Under the pieces are notes generated by a model that made no database searches, was not told where the DNA came from, and saw only the letters and a list, made by a program, of their open reading frames with translations. Both the position numbers and the translations under genes were made by a program. A stretch of DNA of 29,976 nucleotides from a virus: positions 1 to 29,976 of the IMG/VR virus record IMGVR_UViG_3300005527_005325; one strand, given 5' to 3'. Below, piece after piece: positions 1-7,864 of the stretch. The first letter of the stretch is position 1; the number at the start of each line of letters is the position of its first letter.

Positions 1-215
1 GTATCTTCCCCGCCTATTTCAAAATCATCTTCGGATCCACCTTCAGTTTCTTCGTTTTCTTCTTCAGTTTCCTCATCTCCCATTACATCATCAGATCCAC
101 CGTCAAAATCCATTGAATCATCTTCTGGTGATTCTTCTTGTGGAAGATCTTGGTCGAGAGTTCCTTCTGCATATCGCTTAGAAAACTCTTCAAAACTTAA
201 TATCTTTTTTTCCAT
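1..215 (-). CDS. Acidic protein with capsid-targeting-like N-terminus (partial, C-terminus off window)
   Basis: The gene starts with ATG at 215 and runs off the left edge after about 71 codons. The N-terminus MEKKILSFEEFSKRYAEG has the hydrophobic-x-x-F-x-x-F pattern shared by several proteins in this window and resembles the leader of T4 internal proteins (MKTYQEFIAE). YAE|G would be an imperfect protease site. The rest of the visible part is very rich in Asp, Glu and Gly (from about residue 20 on) and probably disordered. A consensus late-promoter motif lies 13 bases upstream of the start, and no Shine-Dalgarno is present. Function is unknown; a packaged internal protein is an inference from the leader. 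The CDS call is supported by the promoter, start and codon-clean frame. Confidence 0.75.
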   Translation of the reverse strand, partial: MEKKILSFEEFSKRYAEGTLDQDLPQEESPEDDSMDFDGGSDDVMGDEETEEENEETEGGSEDDFEIGGED

Positions 216-228
216 TGTATTCGTATTT

Positions 229-240
229 TATTTATATATC
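229..240 (-). promoter_or_regulatory. Late-type promoter GATATATAAATA
   Basis: On the minus strand this reads GATATATAAATA and contains the exact T4 late promoter box TATAAATA. It lies 13 bases before the start codon at 215. The same 12-mer or close variants recur before many genes in the window at a similar distance, which is the main reason to call it. The start of transcription is inferred, not seen. Confidence 0.7.
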
Positions 241-254
241 TTTTTTTCTGGAAA

Positions 255-515
255 TTATTCAGTTGCATCACCCATATTGGATGCCATTCCAGACTCCTGA
301 GATCCTTTTCCTGGATAGTCTATTTTAGAAGTTTGATTAAAAACACCATCCTTATATCCCACATAATCATAAGGCTGTTCTGGCTTTATTTTATGAAATG
401 GAGACCTGTTTTTAACTTCTTTGTTAAAATTTTTGGAATTCCATGGATCGTTTACAACTTTAAGAAATTGCTTAAAGTCTAATACTTCTCTCTTTTTTAT
501 GTCTTTTGTATGCAT
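255..515 (-). CDS. Small protein of unknown function (86 aa)
   Basis: An 86-residue ORF starts with ATG at 515 and fills the space between two better supported genes on the same strand. The N-terminal part (residues about 8-22) contains VLDFKQFLKVV, which fits the F-x-x-F leader pattern of its neighbours but lacks a clear [LI]xE cleavage site nearby. The rest is polar, with Pro, Tyr and Gly and no recognisable domain. A weak late-like motif (532-543) lies 16 bases upstream. No family recognised. It could be a head-associated protein like its neighbours, but that is context only. Confidence 0.65.
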   Translation of the reverse strand: MHTKDIKKREVLDFKQFLKVVNDPWNSKNFNKEVKNRSPFHKIKPEQPYDYVGYKDGVFNQTSKIDYPGKGSQESGMASNMGDATE

Positions 516-525
516 TTTTAAAGTA

Positions 526-1179
526 TTATATACCTAATATATCCAGAATACCGCCGCTTTTCTCTTTTCCCATAGCAGCATTTTCTATATCTTTTTCTGA
601 GAATTTACCTCCGAATATGTTGGTAAAAGAAGTTCCCTGACCACAAACTACACCCTCAAGTTTATCACTCAAAGATTCCACAAATTGTGTTGAGTTTATA
701 TAATTAGTTAAAGCCTCTCTCATTGATCCGGCAAGTGTTCCCATAAAACCTCCGCTCATGTTAATGTCTATTCCAATTCCTCTGGATAAGATAACGGCAA
801 GCGCTTTTTCTTCTAGTGTCTCCAATAGTCCTTTTCCGATGGCATCTATCCAATATTTACAGGATCCTTCTCCGAAATATCTTCCTATATTTCTAAAACT
901 TACTTGTTCGATAATGTTCTTTGCAAATTCACTTAAAAAGTTGTTATCTGAGGGAAGACCCAATTGCTTCAAAAGCCATCCAGCAGCATAGTTTTTCATT
1001 CGGTCAGTAAATCCTGCACCTAGTGATCCTACTAAATCCCATATACCCTCATCGATCTGATTCTGACTATATCCATTTTCAACCATGTTTTGATAATGAG
1101 CATCTAGTCCTTCTAAGAGCTTAAAGTACTCCTCATGAGATTCGTTTAAACTAAATTCCGAATACCTTAGTACCTTCAT
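526..1179 (-). CDS. Candidate head-internal protein with cleavable leader (217 aa)
   Basis: The start is placed at ATG 1179, giving MKVLRYSEFSLNE. A 40-residue upstream extension to 1299 is open but would run through the promoter at 1191-1202. The leader matches the T4 internal-protein type (x-YxEF-x-x-E). LNE13|S14 fits the T4 prohead protease rule ([LI]xE then small residue), with further candidate sites at LLE23|G24 and IDE44|G45. After the last site comes an amphipathic or hydrophobic stretch, GIWDLVGSLGAGFTDRM, and the body (about residues 95-180) is moderately hydrophobic and Gly-rich with two Cys. No known domain recognised. Packaging in the head and injection with DNA is an inference. 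A consensus late promoter is 11 bases before the start. Confidence 0.85.
   Translation of the reverse strand: MKVLRYSEFSLNESHEEYFKLLEGLDAHYQNMVENGYSQNQIDEGIWDLVGSLGAGFTDRMKNYAAGWLLKQLGLPSDNNFLSEFAKNIIEQVSFRNIGRYFGEGSCKYWIDAIGKGLLETLEEKALAVILSRGIGIDINMSGGFMGTLAGSMREALTNYINSTQFVESLSDKLEGVVCGQGTSFTNIFGGKFSEKDIENAAMGKEKSGGILDILGI
532..543 (-). promoter_or_regulatory. Weak late-type promoter candidate
   Basis: The minus strand reads GATATATTAGGT, 16 bases before the start at 515. It keeps the GATATAT core but not the AAATA half, so it is a weak match, and it lies inside the end of the upstream gene. A second AT-rich element, TATAATAC (523-530), is even closer to the start. Confidence 0.3.
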
Positions 1180-1190
1180 CTTTACTTTTT

Positions 1191-1202
1191 TATTTATATA
1201 TC
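1191..1202 (-). promoter_or_regulatory. Late-type promoter GATATATAAATA
   Basis: This is an exact copy of the consensus on the minus strand, containing TATAAATA, 11 bases before the ATG at 1179. It faces away from a plus-strand variant at 1224-1235, forming a divergent promoter pair only 21 bases apart. Confidence 0.7.
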
Positions 1203-1223
1203 TCTTCTTGCAGGGGAAACGTT

Positions 1224-1235
1224 GATATATAGATA
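1224..1235 (+). promoter_or_regulatory. Late-type promoter variant GATATATAGATA on plus strand
   Basis: The plus strand reads GATATATAGATA, one base from the consensus, 13 bases before the GTG start at 1249. It is the only plus-strand copy noted and sits before the only plus-strand gene, which supports both calls. The TATAGATA variant also occurs upstream of the gene starting at 6998. Confidence 0.55.
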
Positions 1236-1248
1236 AACAAATAAGGTA

Positions 1249-2715
1249 GTGATTACAGAACAAGAAGAATTCGTATTTCAGGGGGGTAAACCAAATCAAG
1301 GGAAACCAATATCTTTAATAATTTTAACAACCAAGCTAGAGTCCAAAGAAAACTCATATGCCCCAACTGTTAAAAAAATGATGGCTAAATCCTCTGCTAT
1401 GAACTTTAAATGTGTTGTTGTTGATACATCACAAGGGGAAATAGAAAAAACAGAATCTGGAAGCTTTTATATAAGAAATAAAGGAAGTAAAAACAAGTAT
1501 GAAATAGAACCTAAAAGCTCCATCATTCTTGCTAGAAGATCTAGCATAAACTCCACCGCTGCTGTTAAATTCTTTGAGAAATTAGAATCTCTGGGCTTTG
1601 TTTCAGTAAACTCATTAAAATCTGTGCTTCTTTGTGAAGATAAATTAGATACAGTTCAAAAACTTCAAGAGAAAAAAATATCAACGCCAAAAACTTCTCT
1701 TATATCATCGGAGGAAGATATCGAAAGCTCCGTTTCTAGAATAGGAGGAAAATATCCGGTAATTGTAAAGCTCCTCAGCGGAACAAAGGGAATAGGTGTA
1801 TTTCAGGCAGATTCACAGGAATCTTTACTTTCTACATTACAAACAATTTGGAAATTATCACCGGATACTGAGCTTATTGTACAAGAAAAAATTGAAGCGG
1901 ACCACGACCTGAGAATCCATGTACTTGGGACCAAGAACGAGAGAACGGGAACTGATTATACGGTTATAGCTGCAATGAAAAGGATCAAGATTGAAAAAGA
2001 TTTTAGAACCAATGTCTCATTAGGCGGCAGAGCAGAAGCTATCGAAATATCTCCAGAAATAGAACATCTTGCTATAGAAGCAGCAAAAGCTACTGGATGT
2101 TCCTGGTGTGGAGTTGATATTATCATAGAAAAGGATACAGGTTTACCTTATGTTCTAGAGGTAAATGCATCTCCCGGAACTGATGGCATAGAAAAAGCAA
2201 CAGGTTTAGATGTCACATCAATAGTTTTAGATTTCATCTTAAATAAAAAGAACTGGAACTATCCAAGAAAAGTAGCAGGATTTAGAGAGATCTTTGATGT
2301 AAAAGGTGTTGGTAAATTTATAGGTAAACTTGACACCGGGAACGGAGCAATGGCATGTTCTTTACATGCAGACTATTCAATCCAAGAGGATGAATTTATA
2401 AATTGGACAATTGGGGGTAAATCCTTTAGTAACAGAATAGTAGATTACTCTCATGCTGAGGTTGGTGATCAAACAGAGAAGAGACCAGTAATTCTCATGG
2501 ATGTAGAATTCAATGGAATGGTCTATAAGAAGATAAAATTTTCTCTAGTGGATAGAACCTATAAAAGCACCCCGATGTTAATTAACAGAACATTTATGGA
2601 GGAAGCTGGTCTAATAGTAGATTCAAGTAAAACTTTCTTGCTGACACAAGAACCTATGAAATATTCTCCTCTTAAAGCTAAGGGAGATTCTACAGCAGGT
2701 ATAGATCTATTTTAA
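1249..2715 (+). CDS. RimK-like ATP-grasp ligase fused to RimB-like retropepsin domain
   Basis: Residues about 95-330 form an ATP-grasp fold of the RimK type (carboxylate-amine ligase, e.g. glutamate addition): YPVIVKLLSGTKGIGVF, LIVQEKIEADHDLRIHV, RTNVSLGG, and the metal-binding end LEVNASPG. Residues about 350-470 match the DUF785/RimB retropepsin-like domain: KLDTG with D362-T363-G364, SLHA, KRPVI, LVDRTYKSTPMLINRTFM. In bacteria RimK adds glutamates to ribosomal protein S6 and RimB acts with it as a protease, so host protein modification is a plausible role here; the true substrate is unknown. The start is GTG 1249, preceded by AAGG and a late-like promoter. It is the only plus-strand gene and overlaps the asparagine synthetase gene tail-to-tail by 9 bases, so it may be a later acquisition. 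Confidence 0.88.
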   Translation: MITEQEEFVFQGGKPNQGKPISLIILTTKLESKENSYAPTVKKMMAKSSAMNFKCVVVDTSQGEIEKTESGSFYIRNKGSKNKYEIEPKSSIILARRSSINSTAAVKFFEKLESLGFVSVNSLKSVLLCEDKLDTVQKLQEKKISTPKTSLISSEEDIESSVSRIGGKYPVIVKLLSGTKGIGVFQADSQESLLSTLQTIWKLSPDTELIVQEKIEADHDLRIHVLGTKNERTGTDYTVIAAMKRIKIEKDFRTNVSLGGRAEAIEISPEIEHLAIEAAKATGCSWCGVDIIIEKDTGLPYVLEVNASPGTDGIEKATGLDVTSIVLDFILNKKNWNYPRKVAGFREIFDVKGVGKFIGKLDTGNGAMACSLHADYSIQEDEFINWTIGGKSFSNRIVDYSHAEVGDQTEKRPVILMDVEFNGMVYKKIKFSLVDRTYKSTPMLINRTFMEEAGLIVDSSKTFLLTQEPMKYSPLKAKGDSTAGIDLF

Positions 2716-4125
2716 AAGATAGTTTTCGTATCCCTTTACAAAGTAATTAATAGCTTCAACCCTATAATCATTGGGATCTTTTACTATTTTGTCGTTCTTT
2801 AAAGGATGTTTCTTTCTTTCTATAACAGAATCTGGAACTAGCCCTTTGAAAGTTTTTTTCAAAATTGTCTTATTCTTCCGGTATTCAAATGGAAGCCACA
2901 TTGCAAGCTGAATTAGTTCTAAATTTAAAAACGGGTTTCTTAACTCCAAAGTATGTGCCATACTCATTTTATCTAATCTAGGAAGGTGATAATATGTGAG
3001 TTCATGGAAAATATCGGATTGCTGGGAATCATATTCGTTTATTCTCCGATACCCCCCAAACATTTCATCCGCCCCATCACCGGATAAAACTATTCTGGTA
3101 TTTGTTCCTTTTTTAATAGCATCAAAGAGATGATATTGGGGTACCACACTTCCCATATCAACGGGGGATTCGTTCCACCTAAAATAAATCTCGTTTAGAT
3201 CCAAATCTACCTCATTCATGTTGTATTCTAGGCGATTTACTTTTATTCCCCAGTAATCCTCGCATTCTCTAACATATTCGTCATCTGGACCATTATTGAT
3301 AGTGTACCAGCTAACGTCTGCCCCAAGTTTAAGAAGTAACCCTCCTATGATAGAAGAGTCCAATCCACCGGATAGTAAGATGGAGATAGGATAATCCAAG
3401 CTTAATAGCCTGTTTTTTGTTGCCAGCTCGAGTTTATTCCAAACCCAATCTAGTAACATGTCTTCAGAATCAAATTGAAATTTGGGGGGTTTAAATGCGA
3501 AATAAGGACCATATTCTTGCTTAAAGTCCGGAGCATTAAAATTCCATTTGTAGATGAAATTAGGTTTTAATTTTTGGACGTTTTCGAAGGGGGTAGATTC
3601 GTTAGCAACATACCCCCATTTCCTCACACCGCCCATAAATCCTGAGCTAATTATAGAATTTTCATTCAGTAAACCTTTCATCTCTGAACAGATCTCACCT
3701 AATTCGTTGGTATAAAGGCACTTCTTACCTAGAGGATCTGTAAAGCAAATCACATCTTTCTTGGACATATCAACCAAGCAAATAGCCCAAAACCCATCCC
3801 AGCTTTTAATATGTGGTTCATATAGAGAGATAAACATCTCCAAGGAGGAAAATTCAAAGGTGCTAAAAAGATCTTTGAGGTATTCTGTATCTGATCCATA
3901 ATGTAAGGGGTAATTAAAAATTTCCCCGTTAAATAGGAGATAACGGTTATTAGATAACTCTACTGGCTGAATCCAGCCGTCACCAACTGCAGTCTGAATA
4001 GGCAATCTATGGTGGCATAGAGTCAGTCCAGAAGCATCTGAATGAGTGTAATATTCAATACCTCTATGAGAAATGGATTTTATCCTTTCCTCTGAGGGAT
4101 TATGAGCAATTAGTATTCCGCACAT
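2707..4125 (-). CDS. asnB: Asparagine synthetase (glutamine-hydrolysing)
   Basis: It makes asparagine from aspartate, ATP and glutamine. The class II glutamine amidotransferase domain starts with the catalytic Cys2 (MCGI) and has HRG (20-22) and FNGEIFN (65-71). The synthetase half has the PP-loop SGGLDSS at 252-258 and LSGDGADEMFGGYRR further on. At 472 residues it is shorter than the usual 550-630, apparently through compact loops, since all key motifs are present. Its ATG overlaps the stop of the upstream kinase gene (TAATG), so the two are translationally coupled. Amino-acid supply, or ligation to a different acceptor, are both possible roles. The fold and chemistry are secure, the exact acceptor less so. 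Confidence 0.93.
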   Translation of the reverse strand: MCGILIAHNPSEERIKSISHRGIEYYTHSDASGLTLCHHRLPIQTAVGDGWIQPVELSNNRYLLFNGEIFNYPLHYGSDTEYLKDLFSTFEFSSLEMFISLYEPHIKSWDGFWAICLVDMSKKDVICFTDPLGKKCLYTNELGEICSEMKGLLNENSIISSGFMGGVRKWGYVANESTPFENVQKLKPNFIYKWNFNAPDFKQEYGPYFAFKPPKFQFDSEDMLLDWVWNKLELATKNRLLSLDYPISILLSGGLDSSIIGGLLLKLGADVSWYTINNGPDDEYVRECEDYWGIKVNRLEYNMNEVDLDLNEIYFRWNESPVDMGSVVPQYHLFDAIKKGTNTRIVLSGDGADEMFGGYRRINEYDSQQSDIFHELTYYHLPRLDKMSMAHTLELRNPFLNLELIQLAMWLPFEYRKNKTILKKTFKGLVPDSVIERKKHPLKNDKIVKDPNDYRVEAINYFVKGYENYLLK

Positions 4126-4664
4126 TATTTTAAGTTCTTAATTATAGTCTGAAATCCGGATAGCGATTCAAGATCAAACTTGTTTTCAACCTTGTGAATC
4201 TTAACACCGGCTAACGAAAGATAAGCTATGATCTCATCAAAGATTTCTATTTCCTTCGGGATCATTTTATCCATGTGGTCCCAAACGTCTTTTTTTCTTT
4301 CTCCTTGGTATGTTCCATAAACATAAAAGAAAAAGACATCTTTAAAAAGATTATTTTTTACCATGTAAGCCAATTCCTGATAAACTGTATCGCGGGATAC
4401 CCGGTTGTTAAGTATTCCCCAGACGGAATTGGTAATTACCCCCCGATCCATGATTAAATCGGGTAAAAAAGAATCTCTATTCAATTGATGAACCATTAAT
4501 TCCTTGCCTAATCCGATACCATGAGTTATCTCTCCACCCTCTGGGAGTTCTAAATTTGTATAAGCTCCGTTAAAATCGAACTTAAAAACTGGAAAGGTAT
4601 TTTGGGAGCTGACAAAAAAAGTTTTACCTGACTTTCTGGCTCCCTCTACAACAAAAAGGGACAT
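4125..4664 (-). CDS. P-loop kinase, nucleoside/nucleotide kinase-like (179 aa)
   Basis: A Walker A motif GARKSGKT is at residues 8-15, directly after the first beta strand (LFVVE). A DRG segment in DLIMDRGVITNSVWG resembles the DR motif of deoxynucleoside and thymidylate kinases. The size also fits that superfamily. The phosphate acceptor cannot be told from the sequence. It forms an operon with the asparagine synthetase (stop and start share a base). The start ATG lies inside the 3' arm of a strong inverted repeat (4658-4684) whose 5' arm carries a late-like promoter. Confidence 0.75.
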   Translation of the reverse strand: MSLFVVEGARKSGKTFFVSSQNTFPVFKFDFNGAYTNLELPEGGEITHGIGLGKELMVHQLNRDSFLPDLIMDRGVITNSVWGILNNRVSRDTVYQELAYMVKNNLFKDVFFFYVYGTYQGERKKDVWDHMDKMIPKEIEIFDEIIAYLSLAGVKIHKVENKFDLESLSGFQTIIKNLK

Positions 4665-4684
4665 AAATTTTAAATTTATATCCC
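4658..4684 (-). promoter_or_regulatory. Inverted repeat combining late-like promoter and start codon
   Basis: On the minus strand the arms are GGGATATAAATTT and AAATTTATGTCCC with a single central base. They pair throughout, with one T-G wobble. The 5' arm contains GATATAAAT, a shortened version of the late motif; the 3' arm contains the ATG of the kinase gene (4664). RNA reading through would fold the start into the stem, whereas RNA starting inside the repeat would lack the 5' arm. The folding consequence is inferred. Confidence 0.6.
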
Positions 4685-4727
4685 TAAAAGTACTAAAAAT
4701 TCCGTATTTATTAAAATGTCATTACAG

Positions 4728-6998
4728 CTAGAACTTCTTTACCCCTGATGGAAGGTATCCATTCAGTAAGGCTTTTTGAGAGTTGTCAAAATAAAATTGA
4801 ACTAGGTTTCTTAATCCGAATCCACTTTTATCCTTTTTATATTCCATAAATTTCGTTATTTCGTCCACTGACATTTTATTATAATAAGAAGGAGCATTCA
4901 TCATTTGTCTTTGTGAAGGCCACCATTTATTATTCCAAAAGGTCTCGACCGCTTTAAACATTTCTGGAGTTGTGACCTCGTCTCTAAATACTGCAGCAGC
5001 CTCTTCTTCTCTCTCGTTTGCTCCGGACATCTTAACTAAAATCTTTTTACATATCTCACCCGCCTTAACTTGAAGATCTGCAGCTGCTTTTGCCACTGCG
5101 TCTGCTTTTGCTTTCTCAGCTTGGTCCATGTTACTTTTCCAGTCCATTACTCCTGGTGTTCCGTAGAACGTGTCCTTATCGGAATCTGTATAAGCTTCAA
5201 ATCCCTCTGGGGTGCATTTCCATGTTCCTTTAAGTGTTTCGTTTTTTGATGCATAGAAAAAAGAATAAGTCCCATCTGCATTAAAAGTGTGCTTGTTTTT
5301 ATTTTCTCTTTCTATGGTTGCCTTACCTCCCGAGATTTTTGTTGTGTTGTCTGCAGACCTAATGCAATTAAAAGTGCTGGATTTTTTTTCTCCTCCTGAT
5401 CCAGATCCCGATGATCCCGATTTAGAACCCGACGAAGAGAAAGAATTTGATTTTGCGGTATATGCATCCCAATCGAAGTTCTCTCTAACAGAGTAAAGTG
5501 ATTCAAATACCTCGGAGGAAAGTTTATCCACTAATTCTTGGGTAATATCAGAAGAAGTATCCTTTAATCCCAATCCTGCCTTAATAGAGGATATAAGATT
5601 TCCTGTGTTTTGTCCAAATTTTCCGTCTGCCCCATACTTGGAAAATTTCTTATAAAGTTCACTGTCTTTTCCCTTGCTTGACTTTCCGATTTTATCGATA
5701 ATTAATTGTTGAACTTTTTTAACGTCATCATTTACACTCCCCCTCTTTTTAGCATCATATTTAACAGTATTTTCTAATTTAAAAGGTGCTGAAGCTCCAG
5801 CGCTACCTGCTGTTCCTGCTGTTCCTGCAGTACCTGAATCTCCTGTTGGTTTAGGTTTCTTTCTTTCTATTGCAGCTTGATTGGCAGCATTTTGAGAAAG
5901 CATAGGAAGTGTGCTAAAAGCGTTATCACCATCTTGTTTGTATTTTTCGACTTCAGGGGTTGCAATTGATAGTGTTTTAAAACTTCTAAGAGTCTTTGAT
6001 TCCTCATCGTATGCTTTATCAAAAGCATCTTTTTTAGATTTGAATAGAGATTCTAAATTCGAAATTGTTTTACCGACCTGTTTAAAATCTATATCTTTCT
6101 TCTGCTCGTCATCAACTGATAATTCTGCTCTAACCTCGGCAACGCTCTTTATAAGGGAGACAAATTCTCCGTTCATTGCTAGGGATTTAAAATTCTTCTT
6201 GGAGGGATCACCAGATCTCATTGCTATAAGTTCAAGAACCCCCTTAACAGATCCTTCTAAGGTTTCAACTCTAGCAGATTCTGCCCTGGCATTTCTTCTA
6301 GCAACCCTATCTTCTTTAGCCTCGTTTACTATCCTATTAAAAGAATTAAAATCGATAGCTATTTTATTATGGATGAGTTGTTCCATAACTTGGCCTCTAG
6401 TTGAAAATTCTTCCGGAATAAAGGACTTACTTTCCCCTGCTAATGTTGCCTTTGTTTGCATTTCGTCTTTAAGCTTTGCTAAGCCTCCAGAAACAAGTTT
6501 TTTTAACAACTCCCAGTCAGAATCTTCCATTCTGGCTTGTCCTGATTCGTCCTGTTGTTTAACATAAACCATAGCTTTATCAATTGCTACTTTGTAATTT
6601 TTAAAACCGGAGGAAAGATTTTTTCTCCATTCATCTAGTAGATTAACATATTCTGTGTCACCCTTAGATGCACTTAAAAAATTGTTTACCTCTTGTCTTA
6701 AAGCATTATAAAAATCTTCTAATTGTGGTCCTATTGTTTTTTTAGTATCAATAGCATCAACTGCTGCTTGAATTTTTGCTGGTAAATTTGCAATATACTC
6801 ATCTTTAAACTTAGATGGCTCTGGATAGCTATTAACAGCAATAATAAAGTTTGCAGCTAGATCGTTACCTAATTTTGCAAGGGATTTAACATAATCAGAA
6901 AAAACCGTTCCGGGTTGAGGTTTGTCCTGTTCGTTAAGAAACGGGTTTTTATATGAATTAGCCCTATTAACTAAGCTTTCAAAAAGAGGATTTCTCAT
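4728..6998 (-). CDS. Large virion-like protein with peptidoglycan-binding-like module (756 aa)
   Basis: The N-terminus MRNPLFESLVNRANSYKNP contains LFE7|S8, a T4-type protease site, and FLNE23|Q24. Residues about 30-380 are largely helical and charged. A Gly/Thr/Ala linker (386-404) leads to a module at about 409-500 like PG_binding_1: DDVKKVQQLI then YGADGKFGQNTG. A Ser/Gly linker (about 518-536) leads to a beta-rich domain (about 543-620, two Cys, GTYSFF, GTWKC) and a helical C-terminus. The 851-aa gene at 12950-15505 has the same NP[LV][FY]ESL opening and a related module, so the two are likely functional relatives. A head-internal or injected cell-wall-interacting protein is inferred; a baseplate or tail role is possible. 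Confidence 0.85.
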   Translation of the reverse strand: MRNPLFESLVNRANSYKNPFLNEQDKPQPGTVFSDYVKSLAKLGNDLAANFIIAVNSYPEPSKFKDEYIANLPAKIQAAVDAIDTKKTIGPQLEDFYNALRQEVNNFLSASKGDTEYVNLLDEWRKNLSSGFKNYKVAIDKAMVYVKQQDESGQARMEDSDWELLKKLVSGGLAKLKDEMQTKATLAGESKSFIPEEFSTRGQVMEQLIHNKIAIDFNSFNRIVNEAKEDRVARRNARAESARVETLEGSVKGVLELIAMRSGDPSKKNFKSLAMNGEFVSLIKSVAEVRAELSVDDEQKKDIDFKQVGKTISNLESLFKSKKDAFDKAYDEESKTLRSFKTLSIATPEVEKYKQDGDNAFSTLPMLSQNAANQAAIERKKPKPTGDSGTAGTAGTAGSAGASAPFKLENTVKYDAKKRGSVNDDVKKVQQLIIDKIGKSSKGKDSELYKKFSKYGADGKFGQNTGNLISSIKAGLGLKDTSSDITQELVDKLSSEVFESLYSVRENFDWDAYTAKSNSFSSSGSKSGSSGSGSGGEKKSSTFNCIRSADNTTKISGGKATIERENKNKHTFNADGTYSFFYASKNETLKGTWKCTPEGFEAYTDSDKDTFYGTPGVMDWKSNMDQAEKAKADAVAKAAADLQVKAGEICKKILVKMSGANEREEEAAAVFRDEVTTPEMFKAVETFWNNKWWPSQRQMMNAPSYYNKMSVDEITKFMEYKKDKSGFGLRNLVQFYFDNSQKALLNGYLPSGVKKF

Positions 6999-7012
6999 GA
7001 TTTTATTTATTT

Positions 7013-7024
7013 TATCTATATATT
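7013..7024 (-). promoter_or_regulatory. Late-type promoter variant AATATATAGATA
   Basis: The minus strand reads AATATATAGATA, 14 bases before the ATG at 6998, sharing TATAGATA with the plus-strand promoter at 1224-1235. It overlaps the stop codon of the upstream gene. Confidence 0.55.
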
Positions 7025-7864
7025 CTTTAGCCTATTCCTTAAGATGGTAATTTTTTGATTTATGGAATTACTATTTCTGCGGTATTCGTCTTTCAGATCT
7101 TCATTTCTGCTTTTTGCCATTTGAAAAGTTTGAATATCTCCGGATCTGTAAGAAATAGCTCTTAGTTCTTTAAGCTCTTCTGTTTTCTTTTTGTAATCCC
7201 TATCCATCTCATATTTCAAAGCTGCGATATCTTCTAGCATCTCAGCAATATCTGCTTTAGGGAGTCCGCTAATTTGATTAGTAAATTCCCTTAGAGGCAA
7301 ATCATACATGCCCCAATTTCCTTCATCCCTTAGATAAGTTTCTTCCCTGTATGGGGTTTCGGTTTTGTACTTTTTAGATTCTGCTTCTAACCCTTTCCAT
7401 TGATTATAAAATTGATTCTCGTATTCATAATCTTTGAATCTTCTTGCCTTTTCATATGCATATTGAGCTATTTGAGAATCCGCTGCAATTTTATTTTTCT
7501 GATAAAAGTTTATTAAAGATGTGTCATCACCACATATTTCTTTAATTTCTTTTATTATAAAATTCATTTCGGAATTTTTTGCTATTTTCATAGCATCTAA
7601 AGCTCTTTTACTCATTAATGCCTTTTGTCTGGCATTATTCATCATCACAGGATCTTGCATCTTTTTAGATTCACTATAAAAGATATCATAGTTAAGCTCG
7701 TCCGATTTATCAATAAAGTCTTTTTCTATCTGCACCATCTTATTGATCTTGTCCTGAATTTTAGGTTTACTCCCGGAAAGAAAAGATCCCACTCTGTTTA
7801 CTAGATTTTTAAAAAAACCTTCGTTCATGTGGCTTTCAGATATAAATTCGGAATACTTTTTCAT
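7016..7864 (-). CDS. Candidate head-internal protein with cleavable leader (282 aa)
   Basis: The leader MKKYSEFISE|SHMNE|GFF is the closest match in the window to the T4 internal-protein leader MKTYQEFIAE: same length and the same Y-x-E-F-I-x-E pattern. ISE10|S11 and MNE15|G16 fit or nearly fit the T4 protease rule. After the second site comes GFFKNLVNRVGSFLSGS, a likely amphipathic helix. The rest is charged and probably all helical (coiled-coil-like, many Lys and Glu). No enzymatic motif recognised. The ATG shares its A with the stop of the preceding gene (TAATG), so the pair is co-translated from the promoter at 8995-9006. Confidence 0.85.
   Translation of the reverse strand: MKKYSEFISESHMNEGFFKNLVNRVGSFLSGSKPKIQDKINKMVQIEKDFIDKSDELNYDIFYSESKKMQDPVMMNNARQKALMSKRALDAMKIAKNSEMNFIIKEIKEICGDDTSLINFYQKNKIAADSQIAQYAYEKARRFKDYEYENQFYNQWKGLEAESKKYKTETPYREETYLRDEGNWGMYDLPLREFTNQISGLPKADIAEMLEDIAALKYEMDRDYKKKTEELKELRAISYRSGDIQTFQMAKSRNEDLKDEYRRNSNSINQKITILRNRLKNI

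Noticed and set aside
1180-1299. Forty-residue N-terminal extension of the 217-aa protein
   Set aside because: It would translate through a consensus late promoter (1191-1202) and over the divergent region, and it destroys the leader pattern shared with neighbours.
4685-4727. Terminator after the 756-aa gene
   Set aside because: I see no stable stem with U run between the stop and the next promoter dyad.
5911-6567. Plus-strand open frame of 218 codons
   Set aside because: It is antisense to the well supported 756-aa gene, has no promoter or recognisable domain, and low-complexity Ser/Leu composition typical of shadows.
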